23,852 bases of DNA from a bacterium (lineage in GTDB: Bacteria > Bacillota_A > Clostridia > Lachnospirales > Lachnospiraceae), in assembly GCA_004562915.1 (NCBI GenBank), contig SFQZ01000046.1, positions 1-23,852 of the forward strand, in the 5' to 3' direction. This document shows, piece after piece, positions 15,854-22,797 of the stretch (position 1 is its first letter; every line of letters begins with the position of its first letter). A program made the position numbers and the translations under genes. The notes below the pieces were generated by a model. That model was given only the letters and a program-made list of their open reading frames with translations. It had not been told where the DNA came from and ran no database searches.

Positions 15854-16369
15854 TTGGGGAATTCATATATTTACAACAAAGTAGAAAAACTTGTAAAAAA
15901 GTTCAAGACCAGGGATCCTTTTGAAATACTGGAAGAAATGAATGTGATCGTTGGAGAAACAGACCGCTACGAAAAATTAAAGGGATACTGTTTCATGAGC
16001 TGCCAGACCATTTATGTTATGGTAAGCAGTTTTCTCTCTGAGGAAGAGAAAAAGATCGTTGCCGCCCACGAACTCGGTCACATCATTCTGCATCGTTCTC
16101 AGCTCAAAATGGCGCCGATGAAAGATGATGTCTTATATAACATGAGGGATAATACGGAATACGAAGCGAACCTTTTCGCTGCAGATCTTATCCTGGATGA
16201 TAAAGAAATCGCAGACCTGTCAAAGAACGAAGATCTGAACTATTTCGGGCTCTGTAGCTGCTTAAACTCCAGTCCGGAACTCATGAGCTTCAAGTTATAC
16301 AGTCTGATCAAGCGTGGTCAGAACTACAATATGCCGCTGGAAATACAGAGCAACTTCCTGGCCAAATAA
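15854..16369 (+). CDS. immA: ImmA/IrrE-family metalloprotease (anti-repressor)
   Basis: The product has 171 residues from TTG 15854, which has GAGG 8 nt upstream; an in-frame GTG at 15845 overlaps that site. HELGH at residues 72-76 is the zinc-binding HExxH motif, and the downstream YEANLFAADLILDD supplies the third ligand (Glu), as in ImmA/IrrE proteins. The family cleaves or inactivates XRE repressors. Its position right after the XRE gene, opposite a translesion polymerase operon, implies that it relieves repression under DNA damage. The 84-bp gap between the two contains no convincing gene. The message ends at a strong terminator six bases past the stop. Confidence 0.9.
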   Translation: MGNSYIYNKVEKLVKKFKTRDPFEILEEMNVIVGETDRYEKLKGYCFMSCQTIYVMVSSFLSEEEKKIVAAHELGHIILHRSQLKMAPMKDDVLYNMRDNTEYEANLFAADLILDDKEIADLSKNEDLNYFGLCSCLNSSPELMSFKLYSLIKRGQNYNMPLEIQSNFLAK

Positions 16370-16374
16370 AATTT

Positions 16375-16406
16375 GCCCGTTCCATACAACCGAACGGGCT
16401 TTTCTT
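16375..16406 (+). terminator. Intrinsic terminator after immA
   Basis: GCCCGTT (16375-16381) pairs with AACGGGC (16393-16399), followed by TTTTCTTG. On the other strand the stem is followed by AAATTTTATTT, so it may also end the ribbon-helix-helix transcript. Confidence 0.88.
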
Positions 16407-16428
16407 GTATCCATATGTGAAGATTCTT

Positions 16429-16590
16429 TTATTTCAGTTCTCCATGCTTATTTTCAAATTCTATGATTGCCTGACGTATTAAATATAACACTTCTCCATT
16501 GATCGAACGCCCTTCAAATTCTGCCAGGCTTTTCAGTTTTTTATGCGTTTCAGCATCAATCCGTAATCCTAAATGCTTCTCTTTCTCCAT
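16429..16590 (-). CDS. Ribbon-helix-helix DNA-binding protein (Arc/CopG-like, 53 aa)
   Basis: The sequence MEKEKHLGLRIDAETHKKL followed by a helix, GRSINGEVLYLIRQAIIEFE and a polar tail is a textbook ribbon-helix-helix repressor. The strand HLGLRID contacts DNA, and the two helices form the dimer. The start has GGAGAG 7-8 nt upstream. It is divergent from the membrane-protein gene at 16723, and the shared 130-bp intergenic region holds five near-identical boxes, which are probable binding sites. It is therefore likely autoregulatory and may control the gene on the other side. No toxin partner is adjacent, so an antitoxin role is not supported. Confidence 0.85.
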   Translation of the reverse strand: MEKEKHLGLRIDAETHKKLKSLAEFEGRSINGEVLYLIRQAIIEFENKHGELK

Positions 16591-16610
16591 GATTATTCTC
16601 TCCATCTCTA

Positions 16611-16695
16611 TAAGTACATATTAAGTTCATATTTCAAGTTCATTTTAAGTACAAATAATGGTAGAATGTTTTAAATGGACTTATTTTAAGTACAC
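16611..16695 (+). promoter_or_regulatory. Five TAAGT(A/T)CA boxes between the divergent genes
   Basis: Copies of the octamer TAAGTACA/TAAGTTCA begin at 16611, 16622, 16635 (CAAGTTCA), 16646 and 16687. The first four are 11, 13 and 11 bp apart, close to one helical turn, so regulators would bind one face of the DNA. This is typical of ribbon-helix-helix operators. TATATT at 16696-16701 is a possible -10 for the rightward gene, but no good -35 accompanies it. Confidence 0.6.
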
Positions 16696-16722
16696 TATAT
16701 TTTTTCACGGAGGAATTCAATC

Positions 16723-17442
16723 ATGCATGAAAAAAGAAAAAAATATTATCATATCAGAAAAGATTTATTCTGGTACACCATCCTATTAGCTGTATCCTTT
16801 CTCATCGGTTATGCTATCCATCAACATCACGGTATTTTTCTAACACATTCCCTGAAAGCAGACGCCCCAAAAGAACGGATAGAAATAACCTTTGACGATC
16901 TGCAATCAAGCCTGAAAGATATCTCTACATGCTATTTATGTGGAAGTTCTGATTATAGTATGATGGACTATTATCGAAAATTTGATACGGTTGGACTGAT
17001 TTCCCTCAATGACTGGTACGTCTTAGATTTCCAACTAAAAGCATATGATGAAAACGGAAATGAAATACCAAATAAAACCGGTTCAAATATCCTTTTCGGA
17101 AACACAGGCGAAATCACCTATTCCTCTCATGGAGATGTTTCCCGCAGAATGGCTGAGATAGATATCACGTTACCGGAAAACTACAAATTAAACAAAAGAA
17201 ATCTAACAGATCATCTCTGCCAAAGTTGCCTTGATAAAGTTGCTGCTTCCTTAGAATATTGGAAATATGAAAATGAAAAGAAAGAACCAATCCCGCTGTG
17301 TTTGGTCGATTTTAAAACTCTTGATATTTATTCCTTACAAGATTATTACCGATCAATTTTCATCCGGGATTATTATGTAGAAATGGATTTTGAAAACAAT
17401 TCCGTAGAAATAAAAGTCTTTTATCTGCCCGAAAGATTATAA
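16723..17442 (+). CDS. Single-pass membrane protein with two CxxC pairs, unknown function
   Basis: The product has 239 residues: a basic N-terminus, one transmembrane helix (about 13-31, FWYTILLAVSFLIGYAI), then an extracytoplasmic domain of about 200 residues. CYLCG (about 70-74) and CQSC (about 166-169) could form a split zinc-binding or disulfide site; the intervening sequence is beta-rich. The GGAGG 9 nt before the ATG is strong. It is divergent from the ribbon-helix-helix gene and probably under its control. I do not recognise the family. Confidence 0.7.
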   Translation: MHEKRKKYYHIRKDLFWYTILLAVSFLIGYAIHQHHGIFLTHSLKADAPKERIEITFDDLQSSLKDISTCYLCGSSDYSMMDYYRKFDTVGLISLNDWYVLDFQLKAYDENGNEIPNKTGSNILFGNTGEITYSSHGDVSRRMAEIDITLPENYKLNKRNLTDHLCQSCLDKVAASLEYWKYENEKKEPIPLCLVDFKTLDIYSLQDYYRSIFIRDYYVEMDFENNSVEIKVFYLPERL

Positions 17443-17496
17443 TTATGATATACTGAAAGAAAACGACAAATTGGAGTTGTAGAGGGGGTATTATAA

Positions 17497-18111
17497 GTGG
17501 ATTTAAGTAAGGTCTTTTCATTTCAAAAGAATTCTCCTGCAACAGAAAATGAGATTAACTTTTCTGAAAATAATATTTTAGGAGATCTTCCAGAAGTATA
17601 TAAGCAATTTTTAAGAGAAACTAATGGAATGGTTCTCAATTTATGTGTGTTATACGATACGGATAGTATTGTTGAAATGTACAAGGTAAATGAATTTGCA
17701 AAATATGCTCCGAATTATTTAAGTATAGGAAATGATAATGGTGATAGAGAATTGGTTATCAAGGCTGAGAAAGATGCTTGTGTATGTGGTTTTCTTGATG
17801 CTGGTGCAATAGGTACAGCTGAACCGGATGAGTGGTTTAACTTTGTATTATGGATAGAAAATGGTTGTGAAATGTTAGAAGAAAAACCCGCTGAATGGGG
17901 AAATATCTCAATTATCAATATTCCTGACGATAAGCTAAAATTTCTAATGGAAATGAAAAAAATTTTTGCATTGTCAATATCAACAGGTATTCTATTAAAG
18001 GAAGTAAATTCATTACCGTTTATTGTTGTGAGAGGAATACATATTGGTAAAGCTAAAAAGTTAATAAACCAAACAACTTTTCCAGACTGTTATAAATTTT
18101 CTGGTGAGTAA
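17497..18111 (+). CDS. SMI1/KNR4 (SUKH)-like protein, possible orphan immunity protein
   Basis: The product has 204 residues from GTG 17497, with GAGGGGG about 9 nt upstream. The N-terminal 130 residues fit the SUKH fold: LPEVYKQFLRETNGMVLN near the start, a central beta-rich core (YLSIGNDNGDRELVIKAEKDACVCGFLDAGAIG), then EWFNFVLWIENGCE. The C-terminal 65 residues (KIFALSISTGILLKEVNSLPFIVVRGIHIGKAKKLIN) are a separate small alpha/beta unit. SUKH proteins are common immunity proteins against nuclease or deaminase toxins, but no toxin gene is adjacent, so it may be a defensive orphan. It is visibly more AT-rich than the transfer genes, as is the following GNAT gene, which suggests joint acquisition. 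Confidence 0.7.
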   Translation: MDLSKVFSFQKNSPATENEINFSENNILGDLPEVYKQFLRETNGMVLNLCVLYDTDSIVEMYKVNEFAKYAPNYLSIGNDNGDRELVIKAEKDACVCGFLDAGAIGTAEPDEWFNFVLWIENGCEMLEEKPAEWGNISIINIPDDKLKFLMEMKKIFALSISTGILLKEVNSLPFIVVRGIHIGKAKKLINQTTFPDCYKFSGE

Positions 18112-18142
18112 CAAACTTGAATTTGAGAGGGGATTTTTGGGA

Positions 18143-18637
18143 ATGGTGATTGAAACAAAACGATTGAAAATCATCGTTCTTACACAAGAACAGCTTGAAA
18201 TGTTAGTGGATAATATTCCGGAATTTGAGAAAAGGCTAAACTGTTCATATCAGGGCGAGAAAATAGAGGGGATTTTCAAAAACATTCTTTATGAGCAGAG
18301 TTTAAAAATCGAAGCAAATAGCGATGTGTATTTGTGGCTGACATTTTGGCTGATTGTCAAAAAAGATGATAATATTGCAGTTGGTATGATTGATTTTAAA
18401 AATATCCCGAATGAGAATAGAGAAGTTGAGATTGGGTATGGTTTGGGAAAAAAACATGAACATTTCGGGTATATGACAGAAGCTGTTGAAGCATTTTGCA
18501 CATGGGGGAAAAAGCAAGCAAGTGTAAAACATATTATTGCAGAAACAGAAATAGACAATTTTTCCTCTCAACGTGTTTTGCAAAGAAACGGTTTTATTGA
18601 ATACTTTAGGGATAAGACAATTTGGTGGAAATTGTAA
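18143..18637 (+). CDS. GNAT-family N-acetyltransferase (RimJ/RimL-like)
   Basis: The product has 164 residues from ATG 18143, with GAGGGG about 10 nt upstream. An in-frame upstream start at 18104 would overlap the preceding gene and adds atypical residues. It begins IETKRLKIIVLTQEQLEML, the usual opening of RimJ/RimL-type enzymes. NREVEIGYGLGKKHEHFGYMTEAVEAFCTW is the acetyl-CoA-binding motif A region, and IIAETEIDNFSSQRVLQRNGFIEYF is motif B. The substrate (a protein N-terminus, an antibiotic or a small molecule) cannot be told from sequence. It follows the SUKH-like gene by 31 bp in the same direction and ends at a strong terminator. Confidence 0.85.
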   Translation: MVIETKRLKIIVLTQEQLEMLVDNIPEFEKRLNCSYQGEKIEGIFKNILYEQSLKIEANSDVYLWLTFWLIVKKDDNIAVGMIDFKNIPNENREVEIGYGLGKKHEHFGYMTEAVEAFCTWGKKQASVKHIIAETEIDNFSSQRVLQRNGFIEYFRDKTIWWKL

Positions 18638-18660
18638 CAAATCTCAGTTTGGACTTTTCT

Positions 18661-18700
18661 TATAGAGCCTTTCCCTGAAGGAGAGGCTCTATAATTTTTA
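18661..18700 (+). terminator. Intrinsic terminator after the acetyltransferase gene
   Basis: TATAGAGCC (18661-18669) pairs perfectly with GGCTCTATA (18685-18693), followed by ATTTTTA. It separates the rightward cargo genes from the leftward replication block. Confidence 0.85.
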
Positions 18701-18738
18701 TCTGAAATCACTAAGGCTACTTTAACTGTCATCTTTTC

Positions 18739-19035
18739 TTAACCTAAAATCAATGTACATATTTTTTCTCTAAGTAAGTCGATTACAATATCTATAAATT
18801 CTCCAGCAAATAAGATAAAGATCAGAACACCTCCCATACAAACCAGAAAAGCTGCCTGTAGCCAGTCTTGATAACAGATTACTGTTCCAATGAACAACGC
18901 CATAATTCCCAATCCCAATATCTTTTTTGCGATTGCCACCATATGTACTAATAGCTTCACTCCGGCACCTATGATCGAAATGATAAACCACAATGGAATC
19001 AATAACACTTTTCCTGCCACTTTTAAAATACCCAT
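18739..19035 (-). CDS. Small membrane protein downstream of rep
   Basis: The product has 98 residues from ATG 19033-19035, where GGAGG lies 6 nt upstream and overlaps the rep stop codon (TAGGAGG). The longer frame to 19071 overlaps rep and lacks a site. It is almost entirely hydrophobic, with probable helices at about 7-30, 45-65 and 68-92, separated by short basic turns. Proteins of this size and type follow rep genes in some clostridial conjugative elements, but I cannot name a function. Translation is probably coupled to rep. Confidence 0.7.
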   Translation of the reverse strand: MGILKVAGKVLLIPLWFIISIIGAGVKLLVHMVAIAKKILGLGIMALFIGTVICYQDWLQAAFLVCMGGVLIFILFAGEFIDIVIDLLREKICTLILG

Positions 19036-19045
19036 ATCTGTCCTC

Positions 19046-20044
19046 CTATCTTGCCAGCCACGGCATGTCATGATTTACTTCTGCCCGGTAATATCCACTG
19101 ATTGTTGAAGGTGCATTGAACAATGCCGCAAGTAAATATTTCTTGATATTCTTGATTTTACTCGTATTTCCTTCCAGACAATGCAGCACATACTCTACAT
19201 GGGAATAATCCAGCTTCATGAATTTTCCTCTTACCAAGGCTCCTGAATACCAGTTGCTTGCAATCAGTACTTTATCACTCTTACACATAACAGTCTCTAC
19301 GATCAGATCCACGATTTCATCAATCTGATTTTTGTCATGAGGATGACTCACTAACAAAGAATCATAATCCAGATTGTCTTTGATCAGAGATTGATACGCA
19401 TGTAACGTTTCCATCTCATCCTCTTCGGATCCTATCCCATCTGCAGATACGATATGATTAGATTTATTCTCACTAAGATTAGTATTGTTAATATTAGTAT
19501 TATTAGAGTTTGAAATGTAAACTTCTTGAAGTTTATTTTCGGGACTTCTTGAAGTTTGTTTTTGGGACTTCTTGAAGTTTGAAATGTAAACTTCTTCTGT
19601 CTCTTCTTCCTCTACAGAAGTTTGATTTATAAACTTCACCATCTTTGATTTTTCTTTTTTCTGTTCCTCACATTCCTCCTGAACAAATGATTTTACATAG
19701 ATGATCGTAACCTTTCCAAAGCCCTGTCTGCGCTTTTCAATCAAACCTATCCCTTTTTCATCATCCAGCTCCTGAAGAGATTTCACCGCTTTATTTCTGC
19801 CACAATTCAATAATTCCATGATATCTTCAATGGAAAAATAGATATATGCCCGATTTTCTTCATCAAACCACTGATTCTTAATGGATAAAGACATTCTGTC
19901 CAGCATCAAACCGTATAAGATCTTCGCATCACAGGAAAGATCCTTAAAACAGTCATTGGTAAATAACGCTTTGGGTATTCTGTAAAAACTAAACTGGTCT
20001 GCTTCTGTTCCATAAAAATATTTAAAATTCATTTTTTTGTCCAT
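19046..20044 (-). CDS. repA: RepA_N-family replication initiator
   Basis: The product has 332 residues from ATG 20042-20044, with GGGAGG 7 nt upstream. The N-terminal domain (about 5-115: FKYFYGTEADQFSFYRIPKALF, CDAKILYGLMLDRMSLS, GRNKAVKSLQELD, GLIEKRRQGFGKVTIIYV) is the winged-helix RepA_N domain that binds origin iterons. The middle (about 120-200) is low complexity because it is encoded by tandem 23-bp repeats. The C-terminal 110 residues (about 215-332) form the lineage-specific domain. In RepA_N plasmids the origin usually lies inside the rep gene, which matches what is seen here. The downstream membrane protein begins at its stop codon, and parB1 lies 90 bp upstream. Confidence 0.92.
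   Translation of the reverse strand: MDKKMNFKYFYGTEADQFSFYRIPKALFTNDCFKDLSCDAKILYGLMLDRMSLSIKNQWFDEENRAYIYFSIEDIMELLNCGRNKAVKSLQELDDEKGIGLIEKRRQGFGKVTIIYVKSFVQEECEEQKKEKSKMVKFINQTSVEEEETEEVYISNFKKSQKQTSRSPENKLQEVYISNSNNTNINNTNLSENKSNHIVSADGIGSEEDEMETLHAYQSLIKDNLDYDSLLVSHPHDKNQIDEIVDLIVETVMCKSDKVLIASNWYSGALVRGKFMKLDYSHVEYVLHCLEGNTSKIKNIKKYLLAALFNAPSTISGYYRAEVNHDMPWLAR
19503..19637 (-). repeat. 23-bp iterons inside rep, probable replication origin
   Basis: Four head-to-tail 23-bp units run 19503-19525, 19526-19548, 19549-19571 and 19572-19594, with a fifth at 19615-19637 after a 20-bp gap. Read on the minus strand, each starts GAAGT and ends AAACTTC-like, so each carries inverted half-sites. 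The first and fourth tandem units share the core GAAGTTTACATTTCAAACT. Because 23 is not a multiple of 3, the protein is read in all three frames, so selection is on the DNA. An AT-rich tract with repeated ATTAGTATT (about 19451-19502) flanks them and is a likely melting region. Confidence 0.85.
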
Positions 20045-20070
20045 GTATCTTCCTCCCTTCCTTTCTCTCA

Positions 20071-20093
20071 TAGAAGTCCTTTTTTTAAACTTC
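20071..20093 (-). promoter_or_regulatory. Iteron-like copy in the rep leader
   Basis: On the minus strand this 23-bp segment begins GAAGTTTA and has ACTTC at the same place as in the iterons, with an A-run between. It lies 27 bp upstream of the rep ATG. Rep binding here would give autorepression, a common arrangement for iteron replicons. Confidence 0.55.
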
Positions 20094-20111
20094 TGTATCT
20101 CTTCTTTCTTC

Positions 20112-20134
20112 GGGTTGTCTTATTTTGACAACCC
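20112..20134 (-). other. Hairpin directly after the parB1 stop
   Basis: GGGTTGTC (20112-20119) pairs with GACAACCC (20127-20134) in a perfect 8-bp stem with a 7-nt loop, beginning the base after the parB1 stop. No U-run follows on the minus strand, so it is a weak terminator at best. It may instead set the par-to-rep expression ratio or stabilise RNA. Confidence 0.55.
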
Positions 20135-21043
20135 TTATTCCTGTTCTCTTTTCCATTGTTCCAGTAATGCCTCAATCACCTTTTCCATATCCGTTTCCGA
20201 ATAATCTTCCGGAAAATACTTTGTGAGCTTCTTTCCTGATAACACCACTTTTCTCTCCGGTGCTTTTACTGCTATGCAGCTATTGAAAATCGAGATCATA
20301 AATCCTTGATTCACAGTTCCTTCTTCCAACTGTTTTCTCAAAGCTGTAATCTGCTTTGGTTTGATAAATCCTGTATCCCGGATATACTCGTAGATCCATT
20401 TCTGCATTTCCTTATCAATGTAGGAAATATCAACGGCAATGGTAAAATTCAACTTCTTTGCATCTACCATATCCAATAATTCTGGAATCAATTCTGTAAG
20501 GCGAATGTAGCGCTGAATTTGTTTTGAACTTTCTCCAACTTCTTCCGCCAAAACATCACGTGATACCTTTCCAAAATTCTGGTCATTTTGACCAGAATTC
20601 TTCTGAGACGGTCTTCCAGCTTGTCTCTTCATCGCATCCAGTTTCATCTTATAAGCAAATGCTTTTTCACTCGGGAGTAACTCTTCGCGTTGAATATTAG
20701 CATCTACCATAGCAATGACCGCATCATCATCGGATAATTCTCTTACAATTGCAGGAATTGTTGCCAAGCCAGCTATAGCTGCTGCGTGCATCCTTCGATG
20801 ACCTGAGATCATCTCATATCCATTTTCGCCATCAGACCGTAACAAAACCGGTGTCAATACCCCGTAAGTCTTTACACTCTCTACTAAATCTGCCATCTTT
20901 TCATCATCCAATACTTTGAAAGGATGATCTTTAAACGCATGTATTCTGTTGATTTCTATTTCCATTGCAGACTCTTCATTGACTACTCCCAGCAATTCAT
21001 CAATGCTTGTCAATTTGATTTTTTCTCCGCTTCTACTTTTCAT
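20135..21043 (-). CDS. parB: ParB-family partition protein (ParB1)
   Basis: The product has 302 residues. The N-terminal ParB/Srx domain (about 27-125) contains the CTP-binding GHRR box at 81-84, preceded by GVLTPVLLRS, and NIQREELLPSEKAFAYKMK, the standard ParB sequence after it. The DNA-binding helix-turn-helix is about 159-190 (VSRDVLAEEVGESSKQIQRYIRLTELIPELL). The C-terminal 100 residues are a lineage-specific domain ending in a helix (EKVIEALLEQWK) also seen in ParB2. Its ATG overlaps the end of parA by 11 bp, with AGGAGG 9 nt upstream. ParB spreads from a centromere and is moved by ParA to segregate the replicon. It shares length and layout with ParB2 but is clearly diverged in sequence. 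Confidence 0.92.
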   Translation of the reverse strand: MKSRSGEKIKLTSIDELLGVVNEESAMEIEINRIHAFKDHPFKVLDDEKMADLVESVKTYGVLTPVLLRSDGENGYEMISGHRRMHAAAIAGLATIPAIVRELSDDDAVIAMVDANIQREELLPSEKAFAYKMKLDAMKRQAGRPSQKNSGQNDQNFGKVSRDVLAEEVGESSKQIQRYIRLTELIPELLDMVDAKKLNFTIAVDISYIDKEMQKWIYEYIRDTGFIKPKQITALRKQLEEGTVNQGFMISIFNSCIAVKAPERKVVLSGKKLTKYFPEDYSETDMEKVIEALLEQWKREQE

Positions 21044-21818
21044 TTTCCAAAACCTCCTGCGTCAGATTTTCATAAGCCATAGATACTTTTCCATTTGGAC
21101 AATGACAATAAATACTTTTTCCTTCCGCACTTGCTTCAGCTACCTTAACTGACAGTGGAATGACATTTTCAAAGATAGAAATCTTAGATCCATAAGTTTC
21201 TCTCACTCTGGAAGCAATATCTTTGGCGTAATTAGTACGGAAATCCACCATTGTCAAAAGAATTCCATGTATCGTTAGCTTCCGGTTCAATCTCTTCTTT
21301 ACCATAGAAATAGTCCTGATCAACTGTTGAAGTCCTTTAACCGGCAGATATGCAGCTTGTACAGGTATCAGAACCGTATCAGAAGCTACTAAGGCATTGA
21401 TGGTCATCATGCCTAAACTCGGCATACAATCAATTAAAATATAATCGTATCGTGATCGCATCGTATCAATATATTCCTTCATGATCCGCTCTCTGCTCAT
21501 CACATTACTCATGGTTACTTCCAGAGCAGATAACTCAATATTGGCCGGTAGGAGATCGATCTGTTCCTTATGATGTAAAATTCCTTCTTCTTCTCCAATT
21601 TCCTCGTCATTGATAATATTCATCATAATAGTTGCAAGTGTAGTTCCAATATCATCCGGTTCTACATATCCAAGACTTGCAGTTAAACTTCCCTGTGGAT
21701 CCGCATCGATCAATAAAACTCTCTTTCCCTGTTTCACTAATCCAACTCCAAGATTTAGGGTTGTCGTACTTTTTGCAACTCCGCCCTTCTGGTTTGCTAC
21801 TGAAATAACTTTACACAT
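21033..21818 (-). CDS. parA: ParA-family partition ATPase
   Basis: The product has 261 residues from ATG 21818, where GGAGG lies 8 nt upstream; the in-frame start five codons earlier overlaps that site. KGGVAKST (residues 11-18) is the deviant Walker A motif, followed by VLLIDADPQGSLTASLGY (Walker A') and YDYILIDCMPSLGMMTINAL (Walker B region). It lacks the N-terminal DNA-binding extension of type Ia ParA, so it belongs to the short Soj-like group that binds DNA nonspecifically. It is flanked by two different parB genes: parB2 ends 15 bp upstream and parB1 overlaps its end, so the three form one operon. Confidence 0.94.
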   Translation of the reverse strand: MCKVISVANQKGGVAKSTTTLNLGVGLVKQGKRVLLIDADPQGSLTASLGYVEPDDIGTTLATIMMNIINDEEIGEEEGILHHKEQIDLLPANIELSALEVTMSNVMSRERIMKEYIDTMRSRYDYILIDCMPSLGMMTINALVASDTVLIPVQAAYLPVKGLQQLIRTISMVKKRLNRKLTIHGILLTMVDFRTNYAKDIASRVRETYGSKISIFENVIPLSVKVAEASAEGKSIYCHCPNGKVSMAYENLTQEVLENEK

Positions 21819-21833
21819 ACTGTTTTCCTCCAT

Positions 21834-22709
21834 TTATTTCTCCCAATTTTCATTCTGCCAGATTTTCAATAATGCTATAATTTCTCGTTTCATCATGGCG
21901 GGTGTGTATCTGCTTGGGAAATATTTGTGAAGCTGCTCATTTGTAAAAGCAACTCTCGTGATCTCACCTTTTTTTATCTCACTCATAATTTCCTGCATCT
22001 TCTCTAATGTAAGTTGGTTTTCTTTACTTAACTTTTTAATTCGTTGTGCCTGTGATAAAGATGGAACGGCCTGAGCATAATCCATAGCTTCCAACAATTG
22101 TTTTTGCTCCTCTTTCTTCAACGCTGAAATTTCAACTGCCGGATTAAAAGATATCAATTCATCATCCAATTTCTGTAAAAACTCCGGTATCAGCCGCGTT
22201 AATGAAATATACCGTTGTACCTGCTTCGGACTATCACCGCATTCTTCACTAATCAACTCTACTGTTCTCTTCTTTTTTGTTTTGTGGTCAATTTGGCCTT
22301 TTTTCCTACCTGATTTTCTTTTCAGTACATCATTTTTCATTTTGTAAGCAAAAGCCTTTTCACTAAAACTGATTTTTTCTCTGTGCAGATTGGAATCTAC
22401 CATATTCAAAATAGCTTCATCTTCATTCATTACACGAATTATTACCGGTACTTTTCGATATCCCAGTAACTCAGCAGCATGTCTTCTTCTGTGTCCCGCT
22501 ATAATCTCGTAAACTCCATCCGGCACAGGTCTGACAATCAACGGAGTGAGAATTCCATACTTCTCAATACTTTCTTTTAATAAATGCATCTCATTATCAT
22601 CTTTCACTTGAAAAGGATGATTTTTAAATGAACGAAGTCTTTCAATCTCAATTTCAATGATCTTCTCATCTTCATTCTTCTGGATAAATTCTTTCGTTAC
22701 TTCAGTCAT
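21834..22709 (-). CDS. parB: ParB-family partition protein (ParB2)
   Basis: The product has 291 residues from the second of two adjacent ATGs (22707-22709); AAGGAGG is 5 nt upstream of it and 2 nt from the first. The GHRRRHAAELLGY box (GHRR at about 72-75) and SNLHREKISFSEKAFAYKMK are the ParB N-domain motifs. The helix-turn-helix region contains EECGDSPKQVQRYISLTRLIPEFL. The C-terminus ends in MMKREIIALLKIWQ, comparable with the last helix of ParB1. It is the first gene of the par operon. Because both ParBs keep the CTPase box and helix-turn-helix, both may be active, perhaps on different sites or as partner and regulator. Confidence 0.92.
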   Translation of the reverse strand: MTEVTKEFIQKNEDEKIIEIEIERLRSFKNHPFQVKDDNEMHLLKESIEKYGILTPLIVRPVPDGVYEIIAGHRRRHAAELLGYRKVPVIIRVMNEDEAILNMVDSNLHREKISFSEKAFAYKMKNDVLKRKSGRKKGQIDHKTKKKRTVELISEECGDSPKQVQRYISLTRLIPEFLQKLDDELISFNPAVEISALKKEEQKQLLEAMDYAQAVPSLSQAQRIKKLSKENQLTLEKMQEIMSEIKKGEITRVAFTNEQLHKYFPSRYTPAMMKREIIALLKIWQNENWEK

Positions 22710-22733
22710 CATTTCCTCCTTCTTCGGTCAGAC

Positions 22734-22788
22734 TAAAAAATGCTCGTCTGGATCCGATTATTTTTGAAATCAGTTCCAAACGAGCATC
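22734..22788 (-). terminator. Terminator or attenuator in the par operon leader
   Basis: ATGCTCGTCTGGA (22740-22752) pairs with TCCAAACGAGCAT (22775-22787; 12 Watson-Crick pairs plus one G-U or A-C position), followed on the minus strand by TTTTTTAG. It ends 15-20 nt before the parB2 ribosome binding site. It could end transcripts coming from the tRNA-like region, or act as an attenuator if the par promoter lies upstream. Confidence 0.75.
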
Positions 22789-22797
22789 TCGTTTTCT

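Noticed and set aside
15769..15920. Open frame after the XRE gene reading GQPIGYSFIVRSNITRFCLIHTRG
   Set aside because: It has a GGGGTGAT site but no standard start codon, and it runs into the immA frame. Conservation data would be needed to take it further.
16429..16590. Ribbon-helix-helix protein as a type II antitoxin
   Set aside because: No adjacent toxin-like gene is present in the same operon. The downstream neighbour in its direction is a terminator.
19503..19637. CRISPR array for the regular repeats in rep
   Set aside because: The 23-bp units abut with no spacers, lie within an intact rep gene and fit iterons. No cas gene is present.
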